Assembly (NCBI RefSeq): GCF_000226295.1
Contig: NC_016024.1
Coordinates: forward strand, 2,619,363-2,683,362
Source: Chloracidobacterium thermophilum B
Lineage (GTDB): Bacteria; Acidobacteriota; Blastocatellia; Chloracidobacteriales; Chloracidobacteriaceae
Direction of reading: 5' to 3'
Length of the DNA stretch: 64,000 nucleotides
Part shown: one piece after another, positions 38,652 to 47,883 of the stretch
Layout of the letters: each line of letters opens with the position of its first letter
Numbering within the stretch: the stretch's first letter is position 1
Program-made: the position numbers and the translations under genes
Notes under the pieces: generated by a model
What the model saw: only the letters and a program-made list of their open reading frames with translations
What the model was told of the DNA's origin: nothing
Database searches by the model: none

Positions 38652-38795
38652 GACGTTTCTCCTGGGGGCGCACCGCCCGCGCACAGAACTGGCAAGGCTT
38701 TGAAAGATGCCACGCAGTCAAGAACGACACGAGCATAAGTCGTGAGCTTGGCTGTGGGCAACGGATTTTCACGGCGATGAAAAACCAGGGAAAGG

Positions 38796-40070
38796 TTATT
38801 CCCGGCCGGGGCTTCCGTCAGGTCTGGCGGCAGCTTCTGCCGAGGGAACGAACTCCAGTCCGTACTGTGCGCCTTCTTCGGCAATCCACTGCTGTTGATG
38901 CTGCTCGTAGATGGCAAGACGCTCCCGCATCTGCTCAACGGCCTGGGGTGAGATCGGCTCGGTCAGCATCCGCGCCTGCTCTTCCAGCAGGTCATGCAGT
39001 TCATCGGCGAGTCGCGTTGCGCCGGCATTGAAGGGGCGCAGTTGCTTGAGCCGTTGACGGGCCGCCGCACTGGCTGCCAGCGTCTCTGGCGGGACGGGCT
39101 GCCCGGTTTCAAGGTGCTGTACAATGCGGCGGTACACCCGCTCCCCTTCGTTGCAGGCCTCGGCAAAACGGCTGATCGTTTTGTTTTCCGGGAATACGTT
39201 GGCCCCAGCCAGAAAGCGCGCCAGCGATGGCGGGTCGCCCCGGTAATTCCAAAACATCAGCCCAAAGCAGAGGGCGACAACGGCCATGAGCACGATTTGC
39301 CACACGCGCCAGACGGTCGGCGTTTTTCGTTCGTTCGGCGGTGAGTATGGGATAAACAGTGCCAGTCCAATGCCAGTCAGCAGTCCACCCACGTGACCCG
39401 ACCGGCTGATGAAAGGAATGGAAAAGGTGATGACGAGATTGATGATCAGAGTAAGCCAGACGCCGCGTTGCATCGTGGCCCGGACCATCGGCGGGATTTC
39501 GGCGCGGTACTTGTAAACAAACACGAGCAACGCACCAAACATGCCAAAGAGCGCCCCGGAAGCACCGGCCCCAATGCTTTCGGGATGGGCGAAAAAATAG
39601 CTCGCCACGAACCCTCCAATCCCGGAAAGCAGATACAGGATGGTGAAACGCGCCGACCCGTAAAGCGATTCCAACTGCGGACCGAGCACCCAGAGGGCGT
39701 ACATATTGGCCAGCAGGTGAATCATCCCGATGTGCAGAAACATGGGAACGACCAGGCGCCACACTTCCCCCTGATCAATGAGCTTCCGGTTGCAGGCGCC
39801 AAAGGCCGTCAGTACGTCCGGGTCGGTCGAGCCGCCGGCAAAGGCCGTCAGCAGAAACATCGCCACGTTGATGCCGATGAGTACGTAGCTGAGTGGAGCG
39901 CGCCGGAAAAACACCGCTTCGACAAACCTGGCAGCCCGCTGGCGTTCCCGCTGCTCCTGTTCCACTTCAGGCGGCAGCGCGCCACATTCCAGGCAACGCA
40001 ACACGCTGCCGGGGGTAAGCAGTCCGCATTGGTGGCAGACGCGCAAAGGGCGCTCGGTCACAGGTTCCAT
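38796..40070 (-). CDS. rhomboid-family intramembrane serine protease with N-terminal zinc ribbon
   Basis: 424 aa; the ATG at 40070 lies two bases after the stop of the upstream RDD gene, so translation is likely coupled. Residues about 12-31 form a zinc ribbon (CHQCGLLTPGSVLRCLECG). Six transmembrane helices follow, with the rhomboid motifs: HIGMIHLLANMYALW, catalytic serine in GAGASGALFGMFG, and catalytic histidine in SRSGHVGGLLTG. A soluble helical C-terminal tail of about 120 residues (QRLKQLRPFNAGATRLADEL) ends in ATARPDG-type sequence. It cleaves membrane proteins within the bilayer; substrates are unknown. Confidence 0.9.
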   Translation of the reverse strand: MEPVTERPLRVCHQCGLLTPGSVLRCLECGALPPEVEQEQRERQRAARFVEAVFFRRAPLSYVLIGINVAMFLLTAFAGGSTDPDVLTAFGACNRKLIDQGEVWRLVVPMFLHIGMIHLLANMYALWVLGPQLESLYGSARFTILYLLSGIGGFVASYFFAHPESIGAGASGALFGMFGALLVFVYKYRAEIPPMVRATMQRGVWLTLIINLVITFSIPFISRSGHVGGLLTGIGLALFIPYSPPNERKTPTVWRVWQIVLMAVVALCFGLMFWNYRGDPPSLARFLAGANVFPENKTISRFAEACNEGERVYRRIVQHLETGQPVPPETLAASAAARQRLKQLRPFNAGATRLADELHDLLEEQARMLTEPISPQAVEQMRERLAIYEQHQQQWIAEEGAQYGLEFVPSAEAAARPDGSPGRE

Positions 40071-40072
40071 CA

Positions 40073-40870
40073 CTAATCCACGAGGTACTTCGCCCGTGCG
40101 CGGTACTGCCGGTCCACGGCTTCCAGGAACGGCTCCGGGGCCAGTGGCGGCGGGACGCCCAGCCGCCGACTGATCGGAGCGGCAATCCGGGCCGCCATCC
40201 ACGGCCGGGCTTGTTCAGGCAGGGTTGAACGGCGCAGCAGAAAGCGCTCCACCGCCGCGATGTCATCGGCTGTCAGGGCCTGGATATTGCCGATGTCATC
40301 CATCACTTCCTGCGGCTGGCGCTGAACATCGGCAGCATGCGTAGCCAGTACCTGATCGAGCGCCGGGGTTGTGCCCAGGCGTTCTTTGACAACGATCGTG
40401 CCAGCGACGAGATCGCCCAACCGCCGGGCTTCCCGGTGCAGCATAATGCTCATCACTCCCAAAGCATAACCGCTCGGCAGAAAATCCACGGTGCGCAGAA
40501 CGTTGCGCACCAGCGCCTCAAAAAAACCGATCGGACGGCCGTCAATCCGAATCACCCGCAACCGCAGCCACCGCTTGCCTGGGGTTTGGCCGTTCCACAC
40601 CGTTTCAAAGATGGCAAAGTAGCCAAAATAAATCAGAAAGGACACGAGGACCAGAAGTGCCAGCAGCCACAACTCAACGGAGCGGCTCAACTGGAGGTCA
40701 CGGAAAACGTCATTGATCTGGGCGACAAAAAGGCCAAGAACAAACAGGGTCAGAAGCTGAATACCGTGATCGATGAGGGCCGCCAGAAAGCGGCTGCCGA
40801 CGTTGGCGAGCGCAAACCGCAGCTCGACGCGCTCCGGGGTTTCGATGATGAGTTGGTTGTCGAGCCGCAT
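40073..40870 (-). CDS. RDD-family membrane protein
   Basis: 265 aa from the ATG at 40870. The name-giving elements are present: the first helix region GSRFLAALIDHGIQLLTLFV with conserved Arg and Asp, and WNGQTPGKRWLRLRVIRIDG between helices. The RDD domain spans about residues 15-165. A cytoplasmic C-terminal extension of about 100 residues follows (ALTADDIAAVERFLLRR). RDD proteins are poorly understood; some are Na+/H+ antiporter-like. The rhomboid gene follows after two bases, indicating an operon that may couple a membrane protein with an intramembrane protease. Confidence 0.85.
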   Translation of the reverse strand: MRLDNQLIIETPERVELRFALANVGSRFLAALIDHGIQLLTLFVLGLFVAQINDVFRDLQLSRSVELWLLALLVLVSFLIYFGYFAIFETVWNGQTPGKRWLRLRVIRIDGRPIGFFEALVRNVLRTVDFLPSGYALGVMSIMLHREARRLGDLVAGTIVVKERLGTTPALDQVLATHAADVQRQPQEVMDDIGNIQALTADDIAAVERFLLRRSTLPEQARPWMAARIAAPISRRLGVPPPLAPEPFLEAVDRQYRARAKYLVD

Positions 40871-40957
40871 GGCATAAGTGATACTGCCGTCCAGGACCTG
40901 CCTTGGCAAGAGCCCCGGACGGCAGTCTGCCGTTCCCATTACTGGAAAAAGCTACAG

Positions 40958-42634
40958 TTACTGACCATCATCAAAGAAGGTCTTGAGTTTCCGGCTCCGC
41001 GACGGATGGCGGAGCTTGCGCAGGGCTTTGGCTTCGATCTGGCGGATACGCTCACGGGTGACAGAAAAGTGCCGCCCGACTTCCTCCAGGGTGCGTTCCT
41101 GACCGTCTCCATCCAGCCCGAAACGCATCTTGAGGATTTGTGCCTCGCGTTGGGTGAGCGTGCTGAGCACCTCCAGCGTGGCTTCCCGCAGGCCCTTGCC
41201 GACGATCATTTCCGCCGGATTGAGACTGTTGCGGTCTTCGATGAAGCTGCCCAGGTTGGATTCGCCGTCATCGCCGATGGGCGTTTCCAAGCTGATAGGT
41301 TCCTGGGCAATCTTGAGTGCCTGCCGAACCTTGACAACCGGCAAATCCGTGCGCTGGGCCAGCTCTTCGTGCGTGGGTTCACGGCCCAGCTCCTGAACCA
41401 TCAGCCGCGCCGTACGAACAATCTTGTTGATGGTTTCAACCATGTGCACCGGAACACGAATCGTCCGGCCCTGGTCGGCAATGGCGCGGGTCACCGCCTG
41501 GCGAATCCACCACGTGGCATAGGTCGAGAACTTGTAACCCCGCCGATAGTCAAACTTCTCCACCGCACGCATCAGCCCAATGTTGCCTTCCTGAATGAGG
41601 TCGGAAAACTGCAAGCCCCGCGAGCGGTTGATGTAGTTTTTGGCAATCGAGACGACGAGCCGCAGGTTGGCTTCGATCATCTCGCGCCGGGCTTTTTCGG
41701 CTTCCTCAGTCGAAGAGAAAATTTCCCGCAGTGAACCTTTGATGCGGCTGGCTGGTTCGAGGTAGCGCTTCTCGATGTCTGCAATGACCTTTTGCGCCTG
41801 CTCAATCTGGGCACGTGTTTCCGCTTCATCAATGCGTGCGCGCCGCTGCTTGTCTTTCAGCGCCGCCTGGGCGTTTTCAATCTTGCGCTCGGCATCCTGA
41901 ATCTGCCGCACCACAGCCCGGATACGGTCGTTAAACTTCTGCCGTATCTGGTCGGAAAAAAGCACGCTGCGGATGAGCCGCGACAGCTCAACCCGCTTGC
42001 GGAGATATTTCCGGTAGCGCTGCTGGGCTTTGCGCGGCGCGCGCTTGCGCTCCTTCTCAATTTTGGCGGCTTCTTCGCGGATGTGCGCCAGCATGCGTGA
42101 AATGGTCTGGAACCGCTCGATGGTTTCGATCAGGTAACGTTCTTCATTTTCCAGCGTGATGTCCTCGGCATCCGAGTCCGAGGTGTCAATGACCTGCCGG
42201 ATGCCGATTTTGCGTTCTTTAAGTTGCTCGGCGATCTCTTCCAACTGCTCGGCAACGATGAGTGACCGCGAGTGAGCCTTGTAGAGCCGCCGGCGGCCGC
42301 GCTCGATCCGCTTGGCAATGTTGACTTCGTCCTCGCGGGTCAGCAGGGCAACATTGCTCATCTCGCGCAGGTACAACGTCATCGCATCGAGCGAGCGGTC
42401 GCTTTCGGAAGCTGACAGGTCGGGCGGCGGCGTCACGCCGCTTTCAGCATCTTCAATGGCTTCTTCGAGTTCTTCCGTGTCTTCCGCTTCGCTGTCCAGG
42501 ATGAAGTCGTCCTCTTCGGACGCCGTGGAATCTATCTCGGCCAGAAACTTTTCGAGGTCGAGAGCCGGAAGGGCGCCTTCCGCTGTCGGGTCAGTGTCGC
42601 TGTCCATCAGATTTTCTTTGAGGTCGAGTCGCAT
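40958..42634 (-). CDS. rpoD: primary RNA polymerase sigma factor (sigma-70 family)
   Basis: 558 aa; the first ATG is used, though ATG at 42607 is possible. A short acidic N-terminus (about 65 residues) replaces the usual region 1.1. Region 1.2 is [22 protein letters not shown] long charged coiled insert (about 100-300) follows, as in RpoD non-conserved regions. Regions 2.1-2.4 read [20 protein letters not shown] and [20 protein letters not shown]. Region 4.2 ([20 protein letters not shown]) is near the C-terminus. It directs housekeeping promoter recognition. It is separated from the RDD gene by 87 bases. Confidence 0.96.
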   Translation of the reverse strand: MRLDLKENLMDSDTDPTAEGALPALDLEKFLAEIDSTASEEDDFILDSEAEDTEELEEAIEDAESGVTPPPDLSASESDRSLDAMTLYLREMSNVALLTREDEVNIAKRIERGRRRLYKAHSRSLIVAEQLEEIAEQLKERKIGIRQVIDTSDSDAEDITLENEERYLIETIERFQTISRMLAHIREEAAKIEKERKRAPRKAQQRYRKYLRKRVELSRLIRSVLFSDQIRQKFNDRIRAVVRQIQDAERKIENAQAALKDKQRRARIDEAETRAQIEQAQKVIADIEKRYLEPASRIKGSLREIFSSTEEAEKARREMIEANLRLVVSIAKNYINRSRGLQFSDLIQEGNIGLMRAVEKFDYRRGYKFSTYATWWIRQAVTRAIADQGRTIRVPVHMVETINKIVRTARLMVQELGREPTHEELAQRTDLPVVKVRQALKIAQEPISLETPIGDDGESNLGSFIEDRNSLNPAEMIVGKGLREATLEVLSTLTQREAQILKMRFGLDGDGQERTLEEVGRHFSVTRERIRQIEAKALRKLRHPSRSRKLKTFFDDGQ

Positions 42635-42945
42635 GGCTGTGTGGGTCTGGAACAGGAAATGCTTGCTCTTGTGGCTGTAGTTGGTAAACTTGGGTCAATC
42701 ACCGTCAGGATACGTTGCGCCGTCTGTCGCATCAATCGGCTTTTCATCGGGCGCAAGAGTCTCGAACCAGCATACTCATTTCACCCTGTGGACACTGTGT
42801 GTTCCATGACGGATGGTACACATCCACTTTCACCACTTGCGCGCGGCCTTCCCACGCATGGGTTCATAGACGCTTGTACCTGTCTCAAAGTTTCCCGTCC
42901 GTGCCGCTTTTGCCGGCAACTCTGAAATCCAGCCGGAGCCGTGCC
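42635..42945. other. divergent promoter region between rpoD and rdgB
   Basis: 311 bases without a supported gene, upstream of both rpoD (minus) and rdgB (plus). A TTGACC hexamer on the minus strand (complement near 42692-42697) could be a -35 for rpoD, but no matching -10 at the right distance is clear. Confidence 0.45.
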
Positions 42946-43560
42946 ATGTCTCTTTCCGTGCCGCTCATCCTGGCCACCCGGAACGCCGGGAAATTGCACG
43001 AGTTTCGCCACCTGCTCGCCGGCGTGACCCGGCAGGTCATCGGCCTTGACGCTTTCCCGTCCCTGCCTCCCGTACCCGAAACCGGCACCACATTCGAGGA
43101 AAATGCGCGGCTCAAGGCACGTGCCGTTCAGGCGCAGACCGGCGGCTGGGTCATCGCCGACGACTCCGGGCTATGCGTGGATGCCCTGGGTGGCGCGCCC
43201 GGCGTTTTCTCGGCACGTTATGCCGGTGAGCAGGCGTCCGATGCCGACAACGTGGCCAAACTTCTGGCGGCGCTGCGTGACATCCCGGCCGAACGGCGTA
43301 CGGCCCGGTTTGTCTGTGTCCTGGCGCTGGTCACGGAAACCAAGGAGGCATGCTTTACCGGCATCTGTACCGGTACGCTGACCGAGGCCCCGCGTGGCTC
43401 CTGCGGGTTTGGCTATGACCCGCTGTTTATTCCCACTGGCGACACGCGCACCTTTGCCGAGATGACCCCGGCAGAAAAGGCGGTTTACAGCCACCGGGCA
43501 CGCGCCGCCCAGGCGCTCGTGGACCATCTTCGGGCGGGTTTTGGGAACCGTCTTCCGTAA
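42946..43560 (+). CDS. rdgB: XTP/dITP pyrophosphatase (RdgB/HAM1)
   Basis: 204 aa from the ATG at 42946, which has GGAG about 7 bases upstream; the open frame extends 5' without homology. Family motifs are LILATRNAGKLHEFRHLL (residues 7-24), ETGTTFEENARLKA, the metal and base-binding ADDSGLCVDALGGAPGVFSA, GYDPLFIPTG and SHRARAA. It hydrolyses non-canonical purine triphosphates to monophosphates and keeps them out of DNA. The next gene, nuoI, is 123 bases away and functionally unrelated. Confidence 0.96.
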   Translation: MSLSVPLILATRNAGKLHEFRHLLAGVTRQVIGLDAFPSLPPVPETGTTFEENARLKARAVQAQTGGWVIADDSGLCVDALGGAPGVFSARYAGEQASDADNVAKLLAALRDIPAERRTARFVCVLALVTETKEACFTGICTGTLTEAPRGSCGFGYDPLFIPTGDTRTFAEMTPAEKAVYSHRARAAQALVDHLRAGFGNRLP

Positions 43561-43683
43561 CGGGCAGCGCGGCCGGCGGCAGATCGCCGCGTTCGCACTT
43601 CCACCGGCAGGACTTGAGACAACCGGCCGTTCCAGGCATGGTTTTAGGACGAGCGTTCTGCCTTCATACGAGGAGTCTGGCCG

Positions 43684-44190
43684 ATGTCTTCCATCCTGTC
43701 TGAAATTTTCGAGGCGGCAAAAACCGTCCGCGCCATTGCCCAAGGCATGGCCGTGACCCTGAGCTACATCCCGAAGCAAAAACTCACCCGCCAGTACCCC
43801 GACGTGCCGGTTGAGCTGTATCCACGCTTTCGGGGCGAGCACTATCTGGCGCGGGACGAAAACGGCAAGGAGCGCTGTGTGGCCTGTTTTCTCTGCGCCG
43901 CGGCCTGCCCGGCCGATGCCATCTACATCGAAGCGGACGAAGACCTCCGGCCCTACGCGGAGCGTCCGGGCATGGAACCGCGTTACGCCCGTGTCTATAA
44001 CATTGACTATGGGCGGTGCATTCTGTGCGGCTACTGCGTCGAGGCCTGCCCGAAAGACGCCATCAAGCACGGCCACAACTTTGAAATGGCCGTGACGAAC
44101 TTTGCCGACTTGGTCAAGGACAAGGAATACCTGTTGTCCAACCTGGAGCGCGAAAAGACGCGAAACCTGACGCTTCGCAGCGACGCCTGA
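43684..44190 (+). CDS. nuoI: NADH-quinone oxidoreductase subunit I (NuoI), isolated copy
   Basis: 168 aa with GGAG about 9 bases before the ATG. Two [4Fe-4S] motifs are intact: [16 protein letters not shown] and [16 protein letters not shown], spaced as in NuoI. An amphipathic N-terminus ([15 protein letters not shown]) anchors it to the membrane arm. NuoI passes electrons in complex I from the flavin side toward quinone via clusters N6a and N6b. No other nuo gene is nearby, so it is either a displaced subunit or a second copy used with ferredoxin-linked complex I. The family call is firm; its partner complex is unknown. Confidence 0.92.
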   Translation: MSSILSEIFEAAKTVRAIAQGMAVTLSYIPKQKLTRQYPDVPVELYPRFRGEHYLARDENGKERCVACFLCAAACPADAIYIEADEDLRPYAERPGMEPRYARVYNIDYGRCILCGYCVEACPKDAIKHGHNFEMAVTNFADLVKDKEYLLSNLEREKTRNLTLRSDA

Positions 44191-44231
44191 CCGCCAACCC
44201 CAAAAGTGCAGGCCCCATAAGTGCAGGCTGT

Positions 44232-44450
44232 TTACGCACCAGTGGCGGCATTTGCCGCGTTTTCCTGGGTCTCTTCTTTTTGTGATTGGTAGTGTGCCAG
44301 CAGGGCCCGGCCTTCGCGGCTGCGGGGATCAATGGTACGAATGTGCTTGTTGCCAACCATTTCCCAGATTGCGGTGACAACGCCGTTTTTCTCGACGGCG
44401 CTGTAGGTTTTCTGCTCCGGGCTGATTTCGGACTGAGCTGCTTCGGACAT
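44232..44450 (-). CDS. small conserved-looking hypothetical protein
   Basis: 72 aa from the ATG at 44450. The frame continues far upstream, but that part is antisense to yacG and unlikely to be real. The core TYSAVEKNGVVTAIWEMVGNKHIRTIDPRSREGRALLAH looks folded and gives way to a Gln/Glu/Ala-rich tail. No family is recognised and no strong ribosome site is visible. The existence of the gene is moderately supported by its composition and by the lack of an opposing gene. Confidence 0.5.
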   Translation of the reverse strand: MSEAAQSEISPEQKTYSAVEKNGVVTAIWEMVGNKHIRTIDPRSREGRALLAHYQSQKEETQENAANAATGA

Positions 44451-44657
44451 AAGGTCAAACGCTATCCAAACCTGATTTCGTTGTGTTTTGGGATGCTCGC
44501 ACCTTGCCTGGCGCACGTGCGAAAGCGCATATTCCCATGGGCATTGGTGTTCTGTCCAGAATGCCGGACGCCTTTCTCCCGCTGCCACATTGACTCCGGC
44601 GGGCAGAAACGGTGTGGTCCACAGATGTTTTTCACACGGCCAAGGAGGTGAGGCTTC

Positions 44658-44855
44658 ATGGTTTTGCGCTGTCCGATTTGCGGGACCGTAACCACGTGGG
44701 CTGGAAATCCCACCCGTCCCTTCTGCTCCGAAGCCTGCCAGATGCGGGACTTGGGCAACTGGCTGACCGAACGCTACAGCCTGCCGGTGAGCGAGCCGCC
44801 GACACCGGAAACCGAGCCGACACCGGAAACCGAATCGTCCCTTCAGGATGAGTGA
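44658..44855 (+). CDS. yacG: DNA gyrase inhibitor YacG-type zinc protein
   Basis: 65 aa with AAGGAGGT about 8 bases before the ATG. Zinc ligands are Cys5 and Cys8 in LRCPICG and Cys23 and Cys27 in PFCSEACQMRDLGNWL, the exact YacG pattern. In E. coli the protein binds GyrB and blocks DNA binding by gyrase. The C-terminal tail contains a near-perfect 18-base tandem duplication encoding PTPETEPTPETE, so its length may vary between strains. It is a stand-alone gene; coaE, a common neighbour, is absent. Confidence 0.92.
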   Translation: MVLRCPICGTVTTWAGNPTRPFCSEACQMRDLGNWLTERYSLPVSEPPTPETEPTPETESSLQDE

Positions 44856-45012
44856 AAGGGGAAACTGCCCGGCAACGGAGTGCCTTTGATGAGAAAGCGC
44901 TTTTGATGCCAATCACCTTGCGCGGGCGCTCTGAGATGAACCGGCCGACGTTGCGCACCAGCAACCGTCACCGCGCCGGCGGACAGACCTGACCCATGAG
45001 GCACTGACCACC

Positions 45013-45435
45013 ATGCTCCGCATTGTTCTCTGGGTGGACACCAAACGCTACGAAGTCGGCTCCCCGTCCTTTTTCCACTGCTTTTTCTCGACCATCGCCT
45101 ACCGCCTGGAAAACGACGCTTGGGGGAGTGTGTATCCACGCATCATGCTGGACTTTTACAAAGGACGGCTGCGCTACACCGACGCCCCCGAAGCCCTGAG
45201 CGAACTCGACGCCATCCAGCTCGGCTTTGAGATGATGCCGCCGGAGGACATCATCTGGGACTACGACGACCTCGACCGGCAGCCCCCATGGGCAGAAGGC
45301 GCGCTGGAAAACACCTCCTGCGCCGCCGAGTGCTTCTTTACACCGACCGAGGAGCACCTGTTTGCCGTACTCCGGCAGGCCTTCAATCGCAGCATCGAAG
45401 TTCGCCATGACGTACGCATCCGCCGTATGGCATAA
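45013..45435 (+). CDS. Imm70-like protein
   Basis: 140 aa. The pattern SPSFFHCFFSTIAYRLENDAWG, then YPRIMLDFYKGRLRY and ALSELDAIQLGF, with VWDYDD-like IIWDYDDLDRQPPWA, resembles Imm70 immunity proteins of polymorphic-toxin systems. No toxin gene or toxin fragment is adjacent; the neighbours are yacG and panB. It may protect against toxins from kin or have been recruited to another use. The family assignment is from memory of its motif pattern and should be treated as probable only. Confidence 0.6.
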   Translation: MLRIVLWVDTKRYEVGSPSFFHCFFSTIAYRLENDAWGSVYPRIMLDFYKGRLRYTDAPEALSELDAIQLGFEMMPPEDIIWDYDDLDRQPPWAEGALENTSCAAECFFTPTEEHLFAVLRQAFNRSIEVRHDVRIRRMA

Positions 45436-45478
45436 CCCATCGTTTTACACTTCAACCTGCTGAGGAAACCGACACCTT

Positions 45479-46351
45479 ATGCCTGCATCCCGTGTCACGC
45501 CGGGCGACCTGACGCGCCTGAAGGCTGACGGCAAGCGCATCGTCGCCCTGACTGCCTATGACCGCCCGACGGCCATGGTCTGCGAAGCCGCCGGCGTGGA
45601 TGTCATTCTGGTTGGCGACTCCCTGGGCAACGTCCTGCTCGGCTATGAAACGACCCTTCCCGTGACCATGGACGACATGCTTCACCACGTCAGAGCCGTT
45701 GCACGCAGTACGCATCAGGCGCTGGTCGTCGCCGACCTGCCGTTTCTGTCCTATCAGGCCGATCAGGCGGAGGCGCTGCGCAACGCCGGGCGGTTTCTCA
45801 AGGAAGGCGGCGCGCAGGCTGTCAAACTTGAAGGCGGCAGCCGCAGCGCCGAAACCATCGAGCGTATGGTCACAGCCGGCATTCCGGTCATGGGGCACCT
45901 TGGCTACACCCCACAATCGGCCCACGTCTTCGGAAGGAACGTTGTCCAGGGACGCGATGTGGATGTGGCCACGACGCTCGTCCACGATGCCCTGGTTCTG
46001 GAGGAGGCCGGTTGTTTTGCCATCGTTCTGGAATGCGTTCCCCACGAAGTTGCCCGAGCCATATCCGAGCGACTGCGGATTCCCACGATTGGCATCGGCG
46101 CTGGCAACGGCTGTGACGGACAGATTCTCGTCTTCCACGACGCCGTTGGCTGGGGGCCGGGCGCGAACCTGAAGTTCGTCAAACGCTATGCCAATGTCGG
46201 CGACATCCTGCGCCAGGCCGTCAGCGACTATGCCCGCGAAGTACGCGAAGGCGTCTTTCCGGCGGCGGAACACTCGTTTTCGATGTCCGCCGAAGCCCGC
46301 GTGCTGTTTGAGCAGGAACTGGAGGAAATGGACGCCACTTGTGACGAGTAA
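45479..46351 (+). CDS. panB: 3-methyl-2-oxobutanoate hydroxymethyltransferase
   Basis: 290 aa, slightly longer than typical. Metal- and substrate-binding motifs are VILVGDSLGNVLLGYETTLPVT (about residues 43-64), VADLPFLSYQ, VKLEGG, MGHLGYTPQS and the catalytic GIGAGNGCDGQILV with Glu in LECVP. It transfers the methylene group of 5,10-methylene-THF to 2-oxoisovalerate, giving ketopantoate in the pantothenate and CoA pathway. panC and panD are not in the window. Its 3' end is followed by a palindromic repeat acting as a possible terminator. Confidence 0.96.
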   Translation: MPASRVTPGDLTRLKADGKRIVALTAYDRPTAMVCEAAGVDVILVGDSLGNVLLGYETTLPVTMDDMLHHVRAVARSTHQALVVADLPFLSYQADQAEALRNAGRFLKEGGAQAVKLEGGSRSAETIERMVTAGIPVMGHLGYTPQSAHVFGRNVVQGRDVDVATTLVHDALVLEEAGCFAIVLECVPHEVARAISERLRIPTIGIGAGNGCDGQILVFHDAVGWGPGANLKFVKRYANVGDILRQAVSDYAREVREGVFPAAEHSFSMSAEARVLFEQELEEMDATCDE

Positions 46352-46357
46352 CGTTCA

Positions 46358-46393
46358 CCCGGGAGCGCGGGCATCCTGCCCGCTCCGGGTTTT
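46358..46393 (+). terminator. palindromic repeat copy E, possible terminator of panB
   Basis: CCCGGGAGCGCGGGC (46358-46372) pairs, with bulges, to GCCCGCTCCGGG (46378-46389), followed by TTTTC. The same family of palindromes is inserted in the methylase gene at 13.2-15.2 kb. Here it lies just after the panB stop. Confidence 0.6.
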
Positions 46394-46407
46394 CTGGAGC
46401 ACCCTCA

Positions 46408-47829
46408 ATGACCACAATCAAGTTTGGTACGGATGGCTGGCGCGGACGCATTGCCCGTGAGTTTACCTTTGCCAATCTGGACCGTGTGGCCCAGGCCACG
46501 GCCGAGCAGTTCCTGGCCGACGCCGACGGAACGGCCCCGCTGGTCTATGTCGGCCACGACCGCCGCTTTCTTGGTGAGGATTTCGCAGCGCGCGTGGCCG
46601 AAGTCATGGCTGGCAATGGTTTCCAGGTACGTGTGTACGACCAGTTCGTGCCGACGCCCATGGTGTCCTACGACTGCTATGCCGAACGTGCCCGGGGCGG
46701 GATCGTCATCACGGCAAGCCACAATCCGCCACAGTTTTCGGGCTTCAAAATCAAGCTGCCCTTTGGCGGTTCGGCGCCGCCGGAATACACCCTTCAGGTG
46801 GAAGCCCGCCTTGACGCCAACCCGCCGCGCACGACAGGGCTGCGCGCGGCGCTGGCCAGCGGACAGGTGCAGTACGTGCCCCCTTCCGCGCGCTACCTGG
46901 CACGGATCGGCGAGCTGCTTGACCTCGACCGCCTGCGCGCCTTCGACGGCGAAGTGCTCGTGGACTCGATGTACGGTGCCGGCGGACGCTACATCGAGCA
47001 GTTGCTCCAGGGCGGACGGCTGCGCGTCACCACCCTGCGCGCCGAGCGGGACCCCTACTTTGGCGGCATTCACCCGGAGCCGATGATGCCGCAGCTCCAA
47101 CCCCTGTGTGATGAGGTGGTCCGCCGCCGGGCCTTTCTGGGACTGGCAACGGATGGCGATGCTGACCGTATCGGCGCGGTGGATGACACCGGCGCTTACC
47201 TGAACACCCACCGCATGCTGGCCATTCTGGCGCTGTATCTCATCCGCAAGCGTGGACTGACCGGCGGCATTGCCCGGACGGTTTCCCAAAGTGTCGTCGT
47301 CAAACGCATTGCCGAGCGCCACGGGCTGCCAACCTATGAAACGCCCGTTGGCTTCAAGCACATTGCCGCCCTGATGCGAACCCACGACATCCTGTGTGGC
47401 GGCGAGGAATCCAACGGCCTGGGCTGCAAACTGCACATCCCGGAGCGGGACGGCATCTTCAGCGGGCTGCTCTTTCTGGAAGCCATTCTGGCCTTTGGCA
47501 GGAAGCCGTCCGAGCTGGTGGCTGACATTTCGGAGGAGTTTGGATTTTTTGCCTACGACCGGCGCGACCTGGCGCTTGACCACATCGAGCAGGGATTGGC
47601 GTTCATCGAGCGCCTGAAAGCCGACCCGCCAGCGGCTGTCGCCGGTTATCCGGTGCGCGAGGTGGGACTGCTCGACGGCGTAAAACTCCACTTCGAGGAC
47701 GAAAGCTGGCTGCTGTTCCGGGCTTCGGGCACTGAGCCGTTGGTGCGCGTCTATAGCGAGGCCACGACCGTCGAAAAGATGTCGGCGCTGCTGGCTTTCG
47801 GCGAACAGTTGGTGCACGAGTCACTTTGA
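46408..47829 (+). CDS. alpha-D-phosphohexomutase (phosphoglucomutase/phosphomannomutase)
   Basis: 473 aa. N-terminal FGTDGWRGRI, phosphoserine loop TASHNPPQFSGFK (about residue 100), metal-binding DGDADRIGA (about 250), sugar-binding GGEESNGLG and phosphate-binding RASGTEPLVRVYSEA (about 438) are all intact. It interconverts hexose 1- and 6-phosphates; whether glucose, mannose or glucosamine is preferred cannot be decided. GEESNGLG is compatible with glucose or mannose. Mannose-1-phosphate would feed the gmd-fcl route elsewhere in the window, but this link is inference. Confidence 0.92.
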   Translation: MTTIKFGTDGWRGRIAREFTFANLDRVAQATAEQFLADADGTAPLVYVGHDRRFLGEDFAARVAEVMAGNGFQVRVYDQFVPTPMVSYDCYAERARGGIVITASHNPPQFSGFKIKLPFGGSAPPEYTLQVEARLDANPPRTTGLRAALASGQVQYVPPSARYLARIGELLDLDRLRAFDGEVLVDSMYGAGGRYIEQLLQGGRLRVTTLRAERDPYFGGIHPEPMMPQLQPLCDEVVRRRAFLGLATDGDADRIGAVDDTGAYLNTHRMLAILALYLIRKRGLTGGIARTVSQSVVVKRIAERHGLPTYETPVGFKHIAALMRTHDILCGGEESNGLGCKLHIPERDGIFSGLLFLEAILAFGRKPSELVADISEEFGFFAYDRRDLALDHIEQGLAFIERLKADPPAAVAGYPVREVGLLDGVKLHFEDESWLLFRASGTEPLVRVYSEATTVEKMSALLAFGEQLVHESL

Positions 47830-47883
47830 CGATGTGGACAGGCAGGTGGCGACAGCCGCCCTTCCACGAAAGAAGCCGGGCGA

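Noticed and set aside
44451..44912. N-terminal extension of the small minus-strand protein to 226 aa
   Set aside because: It runs antisense through yacG, whose zinc motif and ribosome site are convincing; the composition looks like a shadow frame.
46405..47817. 470-codon minus-strand open frame opposite the phosphohexomutase
   Set aside because: Exact shadow of a gene with all catalytic motifs; no recognisable protein.
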